NCBI GenBank assembly: GCA_023415605.1
Contig: JAEZKB010000298.1
Location: 1-16,271 of the forward strand
Direction of reading: 5' to 3'
Source: Pseudomonadota bacterium
GTDB taxonomy: Bacteria > Pseudomonadota > Alphaproteobacteria > Rhizobiales > Devosiaceae
DNA length: 16,271 nt
Shown here: positions 6,860-13,322 of the stretch, piece after piece
Numbering within the stretch: position 1 is the stretch's first letter
Layout of the letters: each line of letters begins with the position of its first letter
Notes under the pieces: generated by a model
Database searches by the model: none
Told to the model about the DNA's origin: nothing
The model's input: the letters and a program-made list of their open reading frames with translations, nothing else
Program-made: the position numbers and the translations under genes

Positions 6860-8122
6860 TCAGTTCTTCAGTTGCGCCGTGATCGACTTGAAGTCGGGAA
6901 GCCGGGCCACCGGACCAATGCCGGCGAGCGACACCTGCCCAGACGAGAACACCTGACGCGCCACCTGCTTCACACGGTCGGCGGTGATGCGATTGATCCG
7001 TTCCACTGTCTCCTGCAGCGGGATAGTACGGCCCCACAGGATCTGCTGGCGGGCGAGTTGGCCGGCTCGCGACGACGGGCTTTCGAGCGACATCAGCAGG
7101 CCCGCGCGAATCTGGTTGCGGACGCGGATTACTTCCTCGTCGGTGATAGTTTCGGTGGCCTTGCGAAGCTCATCGACCACTACCGGCATCAGGTCCGCAA
7201 CCTCCTCTTCGCCGGTCGAGGCAGCGACGCCGAAAATGCCGCTATCGGCGAAGGCCCAGTGAAAGGCGTACACGGAGTAGCAAAGGCCCCGCTTCTCGCG
7301 CACTTCCTGGAACAGCCGCGAGGACATGCCACCGCCGAGGATCGAGGCGAGGATCTGCGCGGCGTAAAATCCGTCGGAATTGTAGGCGCGGCCCTCGAAG
7401 CCGAGGACGATATGGGCCTGTTCGTGGTCGGAGAGCAGCCGCTCCTCACCGCCGACATATTTTGCCCGTTCCGGCTCCGGCGCGCCGGTGGCGCGAAGAG
7501 TGTGGAAGCGGTCATTGGCGATGTCGACAAGCGCGTCGTGATCGACATTGCCGGCAGCACAGATCACCATGTGCTCGCCGACATAGTTCTTGTCCATGTA
7601 CTGGCGGATGTTGTCCGGGCCAAAGCTGTTGACGCTTTCGACGGTCCCCAGGATCGTGCGGCCGATCGGCTGGTCCGGATAGGCGGCGGACTGGAACAGG
7701 TCGAAGACGTGATCGTCGGGATTGTCGCGGGCGGCGCCGATCTCCTGGACGATGACCTGCTGCTCGCGGTCAAGCTCTTCCTGCTCGAACATCGAGTTCT
7801 GGAGGATATCGGAAAGGATGTCAGCGGCCAGCGTCACGTCCTCTTTCAAGACGCGGGCGAAGTAACCAGTGTGCTCAACCGAGGTCGCCGCATTGAGGTC
7901 GCCGCCGACATTCTCGATGGTCTCGGCGATCTGCAACGCGTTGCGCGATTTGGTACCCTTGAAGGCCATGTGCTCGAGCATGTGCGAAATGCCGTGCTCG
8001 GCCTTGGTCTCGCTACGCGAACCGGCCTTGACCCAGATGCCGAGCGAGGCGCTCTCCAGGTGCGGCATGTCATCGGTCAGGACGATCATGCCGTTGCCGA
8101 GGGTGGTGGATCGCACGCTCAC
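6860..8122 (-). CDS. M16 family zinc peptidase, mitochondrial-processing-peptidase-like
   Basis: The 420-residue protein has the inverted zinc motif HMLEH (His47, Glu50, His51) and the third ligand Glu127 exactly 76 residues after His51, in VIVQEIGAARDNPDD. The catalytic centre is therefore complete. The C-terminal half, including the glycine-rich LGGGMSSRLFQEVREKRGLCYSVYA segment, forms the second M16 domain used for substrate binding. Bacterial members of this length resemble the beta subunit of mitochondrial processing peptidase and cleave short peptides; the physiological substrate is unknown. Translation starts at GTG 8122, which overlaps the thrC stop (GTGA), with GGAGG seven bases before it inside thrC. 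It is therefore translationally coupled to thrC. The placement after thrC is, as I recall, common in Rhizobiales. The identification is secure. Confidence 0.95.
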   Translation of the reverse strand: MSVRSTTLGNGMIVLTDDMPHLESASLGIWVKAGSRSETKAEHGISHMLEHMAFKGTKSRNALQIAETIENVGGDLNAATSVEHTGYFARVLKEDVTLAADILSDILQNSMFEQEELDREQQVIVQEIGAARDNPDDHVFDLFQSAAYPDQPIGRTILGTVESVNSFGPDNIRQYMDKNYVGEHMVICAAGNVDHDALVDIANDRFHTLRATGAPEPERAKYVGGEERLLSDHEQAHIVLGFEGRAYNSDGFYAAQILASILGGGMSSRLFQEVREKRGLCYSVYAFHWAFADSGIFGVAASTGEEEVADLMPVVVDELRKATETITDEEVIRVRNQIRAGLLMSLESPSSRAGQLARQQILWGRTIPLQETVERINRITADRVKQVARQVFSSGQVSLAGIGPVARLPDFKSITAQLKN

Positions 8123-9525
8123 TTCACTTCCTCCAGCACCCGGGTGCGGGCCGAGATGAAGCGTTCCACTTCACCCTGATCGTTGTCGAGAACGGTAAAC
8201 CGTTCCTCCCGTTCATGAAGATCAGCCAACCACGCGGGCAGCATCGGATCAATGCCGGACGCGTCCTTGACGGCCGCGGGGAATTTCGCCGGATGTGCGG
8301 TGGAAAGGGTGATGACGGGGGTGTCGCCGCCGGTCAGCGGATTGGCTACGTGCACCGCGACTGCCGTGTGCGGATCCAGCAGGTAGCCGGCCTCTATCTG
8401 CACTTTGCGGATGGTCGCAGCGGTATCAGACTCGGACGTCCGATCCGCGACGAAAAGCTTGCGGATGGCGGTGACGCCAGTCTCTGGCACGGTGAAGCCG
8501 CCGGACTGGCCGAGGCCATCCATGAGGCCCTGCAGCGTGCTGCTGTCGCGGCCGATGCTTTCGAACAGCAGGCGCTCGAAGTTCGAGCTGACCTGGATAT
8601 CCATCGAGGGCGAGATGGTGGGCATCACACCGCCAGTCTCGTAGCGACCGGTTTCGAGCGCGCGCGCCAGGATGTCGTTGGAGTTGGTGGCGATCGCCAG
8701 GGTCTTGATCGGCAGGCCCATGCGCTGGGCGCAATAACCGGCGAAGACGTCGCCGAAGTTGCCGGTGGGGACCACAAAGGTCACTTCGCGATGCGGGCTG
8801 CCTAGCGAGACCGCGGCGGTGAAGTAGTAGACGATCTGCGCGACGATGCGGCCCCAGTTGATGGAGTTGACGCCCGAGAGCTTCACCTCGTCGCGGAAGC
8901 GGTGATTGTTGAACAGGCCTTTGACGATGTTCTGGCAGTCGTCGAAGGTGCCGCGCAGCGCGATGTTGTGGACGTTGGGATCGAGCACCGTCGTCATCTG
9001 CCGGCGTTGCACTGGCGACGTGCGGTTCTCCGGATGCAGGATGAAGATATCGGTGGTCGCCCGGCCGCGGAACGCCTCGATAGCCGCTGACCCGGTGTCG
9101 CCTGACGTCGCGCCGACGATGGTGGCGCGGGCGCCGCGCTCGGCGAGGATATGGTCCATCACCCGGGCGAGGAACTGCATGGCCACGTCCTTGAAGGCAA
9201 GCGTGGGGCCATGGAAGAGCTCGAGCACGAAATGGCCAGGACCGATCTCGACCAGAGGCGCGACCGAGGGATGCCTAAAAGTGGCATAGGCGTCATCGAT
9301 GATCTTTTTCAGCGCGGCATCTGGGATCTCGCCGTCAACGAAGCGCGAAATGATTACGAAGGCGACCTCCGCATACGGCCGATTGGCGAAGCCGGCGATC
9401 TCGGCTGCCGACAGCTGGGGCCAGGTCTTCGGCACATAGAGGCCGCCGTCGCTCGCCAGACCCGCCAGAACGGCGTCCGAGAAACCAAGCGCAGCTGCCC
9501 TGCCGCGCGTCGATATGAACTGCAT
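8119..9525 (-). CDS. thrC: Threonine synthase
   Basis: The 468-residue protein converts O-phospho-L-homoserine to L-threonine, the last step of threonine biosynthesis, using pyridoxal phosphate. It begins MQFISTRGRAAALGFSDAVLAGLASDGGLYVP, the typical N-terminus of the long bacterial/fungal type of ThrC. The cofactor lysine is Lys112 in HGPTLAFKDVAMQF. The phosphate-binding segment is GATSGDTGSAA, and VPTGNFGDVFAGY follows. I start at ATG 9525 because the frame upstream to 9627 has no family similarity and would cross most of the spacer. It leads a tight group with the M16 peptidase (4-bp overlap) and the acetyltransferase. A 115-bp spacer separates it from SURF1, so it may have its own promoter, but no clear one is visible. 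The identification is secure. Confidence 0.96.
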   Translation of the reverse strand: MQFISTRGRAAALGFSDAVLAGLASDGGLYVPKTWPQLSAAEIAGFANRPYAEVAFVIISRFVDGEIPDAALKKIIDDAYATFRHPSVAPLVEIGPGHFVLELFHGPTLAFKDVAMQFLARVMDHILAERGARATIVGATSGDTGSAAIEAFRGRATTDIFILHPENRTSPVQRRQMTTVLDPNVHNIALRGTFDDCQNIVKGLFNNHRFRDEVKLSGVNSINWGRIVAQIVYYFTAAVSLGSPHREVTFVVPTGNFGDVFAGYCAQRMGLPIKTLAIATNSNDILARALETGRYETGGVMPTISPSMDIQVSSNFERLLFESIGRDSSTLQGLMDGLGQSGGFTVPETGVTAIRKLFVADRTSESDTAATIRKVQIEAGYLLDPHTAVAVHVANPLTGGDTPVITLSTAHPAKFPAAVKDASGIDPMLPAWLADLHEREERFTVLDNDQGEVERFISARTRVLEEVK

Positions 9526-9553
9526 TCTTGGGAAGCGCCCCGTTCTGCTGCTG

Positions 9554-9573
9554 GCATGTTCCCGCAAACATGC
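9554..9573 (-). repeat. 7-bp inverted repeat upstream of thrC
   Basis: GCATGTT (9554-9560) and AACATGC (9567-9573) form a perfect inverted repeat with a 6-base centre, ending 28 bp before the thrC start. It could be an operator or a leader hairpin. No leader peptide rich in Thr or Ile codons is seen, so classical attenuation is not supported. Confidence 0.4.
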
Positions 9574-9610
9574 ACTGGGATTGGCGGGCAACCTAATCAA
9601 GCAAGCCGCA

Positions 9611-9641
9611 AAGGGCAAGTTTTGCAAAAGCAGCAGCCCTT
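9611..9641 (-). terminator. Weak hairpin at the end of SURF1, possible terminator
   Basis: AAGGGC (9611-9616) pairs with GCCCTT (9636-9641, reaching into the SURF1 stop codon). Between them lies the perfect 10-bp palindrome TTTTGCAAAA (9620-9629). Read leftward the stem is followed by only one or two T residues, so intrinsic termination would be weak. Confidence 0.3.
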
Positions 9642-10363
9642 CAGCTCCCCTGCCCCCTGCCCTTGCGCTGCCTTGCGATCCAGAATGCCAGCAGGATCGG
9701 CGTCAGGATAGCGAAGCCGAACCAGGTGATGGCGTAGCCGAGATGATTGTTGGGGAACTCAATGACGGTTTCGCCACCCTGTGGCAGCTCGCCGGGGGCA
9801 CCGGCGGGCAGGTCTACGAACCCAGGCAGGATCGGTTGCGGCAAGTCCGTGCCGAAGGCACCGAGCCGCTGCGGGTCGCGGAGCCAATCGATACCATTGC
9901 TGAAGTCAGGCTCGGGAGTGAAGCCGCTGGAACGTTCGGATGCCCGCAGCAGGCCCACCAGCTTTTGCGCGCCTCTGGGCATGGATGTACTCGTAAACTC
10001 GCTGAGCCGGTCCTGCGGAATGAAGCCACGATTGACGAAGATCGTGCCGCCAGAATCGAGCGCGAGCGGCGACATCACCCAGTAGCCGGGCCCTGAATAC
10101 TGCCCCTTCGCGTCGGTGAGGCTGGTAAAGACCAGAACCTGACCGCTCGTATGATAGCTCCCGGTCACGCTCACCGGGCGATAATCGAGATTGGCGTGGA
10201 CCGTCTCGATCGGCACCGGAGGGCTATTGAGTCCTCCATCGACCGCCGCGATCAGCCGTTCCTTCTCACCCAGACGCTCGACCTGCCAGGCGCCGAGGCC
10301 AGCAAAGAGCGCGGTCAGGGTCAGCATCAGGACGATGAAGCCGATGCGGAGGCCGCGGCTCAC
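9641..10363 (-). CDS. SURF1 family cytochrome oxidase assembly protein
   Basis: The 240-residue protein has one helix at each end (about 6-25 and 211-229) with a periplasmic domain between, the standard SURF1 layout. Family motifs are GAWQVERLGEKERLI (24-38), YRPVSVTGSY (61-70), VNRGFIP (110-116) and NNHLGYAITWFGFA (206-219). SURF1/Shy1 proteins help insert heme a into subunit I of aa3 oxidase. The start is GTG 10363, overlapping the stop of the DUF983 gene as GTGA; longer forms would run back through that gene. It is the last gene of the cox operon here, and a 115-bp gap follows before thrC. The identification is secure. Confidence 0.94.
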   Translation of the reverse strand: MSRGLRIGFIVLMLTLTALFAGLGAWQVERLGEKERLIAAVDGGLNSPPVPIETVHANLDYRPVSVTGSYHTSGQVLVFTSLTDAKGQYSGPGYWVMSPLALDSGGTIFVNRGFIPQDRLSEFTSTSMPRGAQKLVGLLRASERSSGFTPEPDFSNGIDWLRDPQRLGAFGTDLPQPILPGFVDLPAGAPGELPQGGETVIEFPNNHLGYAITWFGFAILTPILLAFWIARQRKGRGQGS

Positions 10364-10722
10364 GAGATGGCGTCCTCGTGATGCATGCGCTGGTACTGTA
10401 GAGCGATCAGCGTGGCCTTGAAGGGGCGGAGCAGCAGCATGCTGAGGATCACCGTCGCCGGCAGCCACAGCAGCAAGTGGACGAACGGCGGCGGATGAAA
10501 GATGCCCTCGACGGCGGCCGCGGCGCCGATAATGACGAAGCCGACGATAAGGATGATGAAGACTGCCGGACCCTCGGTTTTTTCGGCAAAGCTCAGGTCA
10601 GCGCCGCAGCTCTCGCAGCGCGTCACCGGCTTGAGATAGCCCACGAACAGGTGTCCCTCACCGCAGCGCGGACAGCGGGAGCGAAGACCGGCGGCGAAGG
10701 GAGACGGCAGGCGTTCAGCCAT
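10360..10722 (-). CDS. DUF983 zinc-ribbon membrane protein
   Basis: The 120-residue protein starts with a probable zinc ribbon: Cys17-x2-Cys20 (RCPRCG) and Cys36-x2-Cys39 (RCESCG). Two membrane helices follow (about 53-71 and 81-99), then a short basic tail. This is the arrangement of DUF983 proteins, which in alphaproteobacteria are, as I recall, regularly encoded between coxC and SURF1. Their function is not established; a role in oxidase assembly or metal handling is inference from position. GAGG lies 8 bases before the ATG. The stop overlaps the SURF1 GTG start, indicating coupled translation. The 69-bp gap from coxC contains a hairpin, listed separately. Confidence 0.92.
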   Translation of the reverse strand: MAERLPSPFAAGLRSRCPRCGEGHLFVGYLKPVTRCESCGADLSFAEKTEGPAVFIILIVGFVIIGAAAAVEGIFHPPPFVHLLLWLPATVILSMLLLRPFKATLIALQYQRMHHEDAIS

Positions 10723-10746
10723 AGGTGAAACCTCAGAAATGGCGAA

Positions 10747-10768
10747 GGGCGCAGCTCGTGCCGCGCCC
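10747..10768 (-). terminator. Intercistronic hairpin between coxC and the DUF983 gene
   Basis: GGGCGC (10747-10752) pairs with GCGCCC (10763-10768). After one A/C mismatch, two more pairs (GC/GC) close a 4-base loop. No T-run follows on the transcribed strand, so it may be an mRNA-stability or partial termination element rather than a full terminator. Confidence 0.4.
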
Positions 10769-10791
10769 CTCGAAACTTTGCCTCACCCGGA

Positions 10792-11634
10792 TCAGTGGTG
10801 GGTGAGCGCCACGCCCCAGCTGCCCCAGACGTAGATCGAGGCGAAGAGGAAGAGCCAGACGACGTCGACGAAGTGCCAGTACCAGGCAGCGAACTCGAAG
10901 CTCAGGTGATGCTGCTTGGAGAGGCCACCACGCAGAGCGATGGTGAGGCAGACGATGAGGAAGATGGTACCGATCAGCACGTGGAAGCCGTGGAAGCCGG
11001 TGGCCATGAAGAAAGTGGCGCCGTAGAGGTTGCCGCTGAACTGGAAGCCGGCCTGCGAGTACTCAAGCACCTGAACGCAGGTGAAGAGCACGCCCAGGGC
11101 GATGGTGAGCGCCAAGCCCCACTTCAGGCCCTCGCGATCGTCATGCAGCAGCGCGTGGTGCGCCCAGGTGACGGTCGTGCCCGAGGTCAGCAGGATCAGG
11201 GTGTTGAACAGCGGCAGGTGGAACGGGTCGAAGAGTTCGACGCCGGTCGGCGGCCAGGTGCCGCCCATAGCCGCGACACGGGCGGTCTGCTCGAAGGCGT
11301 CGTGGTTGAAGAAGCCGTCGAAATAGGCCCAGAACCACGCCACGAAGAACATCACTTCCGAGGCGATGAAGAGGATCATGCCGTAGCGGTGGTGCATCTG
11401 CACGACCGGGGTGTGATCGCCATGGGAGGCTTCGCGGAGCACGTCGCTCCACCAGGCGTAGAAGGTATAGAGGATGCCGGCGAAACCGACGAGCATCAGC
11501 CAGACCGGCATGATCTCGTGGAACCACAGAATGGCGCCCACTGCCGTGATGAAGGCCGACACCGAGCCCACGAACGGCCAGGGGCTGGGATTGACCAAGT
11601 GGTAGTCGTGATTGGGCTTGGCATGAGCGGCCAT
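10792..11634 (-). CDS. coxC: Cytochrome c oxidase subunit III (aa3 type)
   Basis: The 280-residue protein has seven hydrophobic helices and the subunit III signatures HDYHLVNPSPWPFVGS (9-24), RYGMILFIASEVMFFVAWFWAYF (83-105) with the conserved Glu93, and GFHGFHVLIGTIFL. Subunit III carries no redox centre; it binds lipid and stabilises proton uptake by subunit I. The length is normal for an alphaproteobacterial CoxC. It begins one base after the ctaG stop, so the two are closely coupled. A 69-bp gap with a hairpin follows before the DUF983 gene. The identification is secure. Confidence 0.97.
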   Translation of the reverse strand: MAAHAKPNHDYHLVNPSPWPFVGSVSAFITAVGAILWFHEIMPVWLMLVGFAGILYTFYAWWSDVLREASHGDHTPVVQMHHRYGMILFIASEVMFFVAWFWAYFDGFFNHDAFEQTARVAAMGGTWPPTGVELFDPFHLPLFNTLILLTSGTTVTWAHHALLHDDREGLKWGLALTIALGVLFTCVQVLEYSQAGFQFSGNLYGATFFMATGFHGFHVLIGTIFLIVCLTIALRGGLSKQHHLSFEFAAWYWHFVDVVWLFLFASIYVWGSWGVALTHH

Positions 11635-11635
11635 G

Positions 11636-12190
11636 TCAGCGGTCCTCGGGTTCGGATGCGTAGAATGTATAAGACAGGGTGATGTTGCGTACAGTGTCGA
11701 GATCGCCGTTCTGGGCGATGTCCGGATCGACGAAGAAGGTCACTGGCATCTGGACCTCCTCGCCCGGCTGTAGCGTTTGCTCGGTAAAGCAGAAGCACTC
11801 GATCTTGTTGAAATAGATGCCGGTTTGCTCGGGCACGACGTTGAAGATCGCCTGCCCGGTAATCGGCTTGTCGGCGAGGTTCTTGGCGACGAAGTTTACC
11901 GTCTCGACACTGCCGATCTTGTCGGTGATCGGCGCCGCCGGAGTCACCTTCCACGGCAGGTCGCTGCCGACATTGGAGTCGAAACGCACGGTCATGACCC
12001 GGTCGATGATACCCTTAGGGTTGCCCGCGGCCTGCTGCGTGGTGCCGCCGAAGCCGGTGACCTGACAGAAGAGTTGGTAGATCGGGACGGCCGCATAGGC
12101 GGCGCCGACCATGCCCAGAACGATGACGGCAAGCAGGCCGGCCATGCGCAGGTTCTTCTGGGTGTGCGGTTCGAGGGTAGCGTCGGTCAT
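11636..12190 (-). CDS. ctaG: Cytochrome c oxidase assembly protein CtaG/Cox11
   Basis: The 184-residue protein has a short cytoplasmic N-terminus, one membrane helix (about 17-36), Cys42 in the conserved YQLFCQVTGFGG segment, and a periplasmic domain with the copper-binding pair Cys132/Cys134 in IECFCFTEQ. Cox11/CtaG delivers copper to the CuB site of subunit I. The ATG at 12190 shares its A with the stop of the preceding small gene (TGATG), so this start is well supported; the longer open frame up to 12367 lies over that gene. One base separates its stop from the coxC start. Length and motifs are complete. This is the Cox11 type, not the unrelated Bacillus CtaG. Confidence 0.96.
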   Translation of the reverse strand: MTDATLEPHTQKNLRMAGLLAVIVLGMVGAAYAAVPIYQLFCQVTGFGGTTQQAAGNPKGIIDRVMTVRFDSNVGSDLPWKVTPAAPITDKIGSVETVNFVAKNLADKPITGQAIFNVVPEQTGIYFNKIECFCFTEQTLQPGEEVQMPVTFFVDPDIAQNGDLDTVRNITLSYTFYASEPEDR

Positions 12191-12342
12191 CAGAGTTCCC
12201 GGTTCAGGACGCCGGGGCCCATCTTGACGATGGTCAGCACGTAAAAGATCAGCACCAGCCCGCCAAGCACGAGGCCGAGCGCGATGGAGCGCCGGCGGCG
12301 ACGCTTCAGGGCTTCCTCGTCGAGAGGGCCGGGCACGGTCAT
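12190..12342 (-). CDS. CoxF-like 50-residue single-helix membrane protein
   Basis: The short protein starts MTVPGPLDEEALKRRRRRS, continues with one hydrophobic helix (about 20-39) and ends KMGPGVLNREL. The Arg/Lys cluster before the helix predicts an N-in, C-out membrane orientation. The ATG overlaps the ctaB stop (ATGA) and the stop overlaps the ctaG start (TGATG), which strongly supports it as a translated gene. In Rhizobiales a protein of this size and place between ctaB and ctaG is often annotated CoxF. Its function is not established; a small oxidase accessory or assembly role is inference from context. It is short enough to be missed by automated annotation. Confidence 0.85.
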   Translation of the reverse strand: MTVPGPLDEEALKRRRRRSIALGLVLGGLVLIFYVLTIVKMGPGVLNREL

Positions 12343-13271
12343 AGACCCAACCCCAGCAGGCCGGCAACGTGGTCGGTCAGCAGCGCGAGGAAGATGATCG
12401 CAAGGTAGCTCAGCGAATAGGTGAACAGCGACCGGCCGGCCTTGCGCATCGACTTATCGTCGCGGGTTCGGAACAGCCGCCAGGCGAACCAGATGAATGA
12501 GAGACCGGTGAGCGTCGCGGTCGCCATGTAGATGATGCCGCCGAAGCCGATGACGCCCGGCACCAACGTGGTGGCGACCAGGATCAGCGAATAGATGAGA
12601 ATCTGCAGCTTGGTGGCGTCGTTGCCGGCGACATTGGGCAGCATGGGAATGCCGGCCGCGCCGTAGTCGGACTGCTTGTAGAGCGCCAGCGCCCAGAAAT
12701 GCGGCGGAGTCCAGAAGAAGATGATGAGGAAGAGTAGGCAGCTCTCAAGGCTCACCGTACCCGTCACCGCCGCCCAGGCGACCATCGGCGGGAAGGCCCC
12801 GGCGGCACCGCCGATGACGATGTTCTGCGGCGTCGAACGCTTGAGCCAGATCGTATAGATCACGGCATAAAAGAAGATGGTAAAAGCGAGCAGACCGGCC
12901 GCCAGCCAGTTGGTGGCGAGGCCGAGCAGCACCACCGAGAACACTGAGAGCACGAGGCCCAGCGCCAGCGCATGATCGCGCTCGATGCGGCCGGCCGGGA
13001 TCGGTCGGTTGGCGGTGCGGCTCATGACGGCGTCGATGTCGCTGTCGTACCACATGTTCAGCGCGCCAGAAGCGCCGCCTGCAATGGCAATAGCGAGGAT
13101 GGCGATGAAGCCGATGACGGGATTGATCCCGCCCGGCGCCAGCAACATGCCGATGGCCGCGGTAAAGACGACGAGCGACATCACGCGCGGCTTGAGGAGC
13201 TCGAAATAGTCCTCCACGCGGGCCCCGCCGGTAAAGGCGGGAAGGCTGTTGCTGTGGTCGATATAAGCCAA
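12339..13271 (-). CDS. ctaB: Protoheme IX farnesyltransferase (heme O synthase)
   Basis: The 310-residue integral membrane prenyltransferase (about nine helices) converts heme B to heme O, the precursor of heme A used by the oxidase. The first Asp-rich motif is N72-x3-D76-x3-D80 followed by MSRTANRP (83-90). The second region includes FFWTPPHFWALALY and DYGAAGIPMLPNVAG (202-216). The likely start is TTG 13271: an in-frame stop lies shortly upstream, and no ATG or GTG falls between them. The resulting N-terminus MAYIDHSNSL resembles other alphaproteobacterial CtaB proteins. The stop overlaps the next start as ATGA. A strong hairpin lies in the 51-bp gap from coxA. The identification is secure; the start is fairly secure. 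Confidence 0.96.
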   Translation of the reverse strand: MAYIDHSNSLPAFTGGARVEDYFELLKPRVMSLVVFTAAIGMLLAPGGINPVIGFIAILAIAIAGGASGALNMWYDSDIDAVMSRTANRPIPAGRIERDHALALGLVLSVFSVVLLGLATNWLAAGLLAFTIFFYAVIYTIWLKRSTPQNIVIGGAAGAFPPMVAWAAVTGTVSLESCLLFLIIFFWTPPHFWALALYKQSDYGAAGIPMLPNVAGNDATKLQILIYSLILVATTLVPGVIGFGGIIYMATATLTGLSFIWFAWRLFRTRDDKSMRKAGRSLFTYSLSYLAIIFLALLTDHVAGLLGLGL

Positions 13272-13292
13272 CGGGTACTCGTCTTTGGGAGC

Positions 13293-13312
13293 GCGGGGCC
13301 CGCAGGCCCCGC
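13293..13312 (-). terminator. Strong GC hairpin between coxA and ctaB
   Basis: A perfect 8-bp stem, GCGGGGCC with GGCCCCGC, encloses a 4-base loop 10 bp after the coxA stop. There is no T-run, so it is more likely an mRNA-processing or stabilising element, or a partial terminator that lowers ctaB and assembly-gene expression relative to coxBA. Confidence 0.55.
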
Positions 13313-13322
13313 ATCAGTTTAC

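Noticed and set aside
6299..8179. A 626-codon open frame on the plus strand
   Set aside because: It lies opposite the GNAT, M16 peptidase and thrC genes, which have full family motifs. Its translation is low-complexity and without motifs, as expected for an antisense shadow in GC-rich DNA.
9526..9627. Upstream extension of the ThrC frame
   Set aside because: The added residues have no threonine synthase similarity and the standard N-terminus starts at ATG 9525.
9526..9640. Threonine-type attenuator leader peptide before thrC
   Set aside because: No short open frame rich in Thr or Ile codons is present, only small inverted repeats.
10795..11682. A 295-codon open frame on the plus strand
   Set aside because: It runs opposite coxC; its Glu/His/Val-rich composition reflects reverse-strand reading of a membrane protein.
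12191..12367. Upstream extension of the CtaG frame
   Set aside because: It overlaps the CoxF-like gene in another frame and is Arg/Pro-rich without Cox11 similarity; ATG 12190 gives the normal length.
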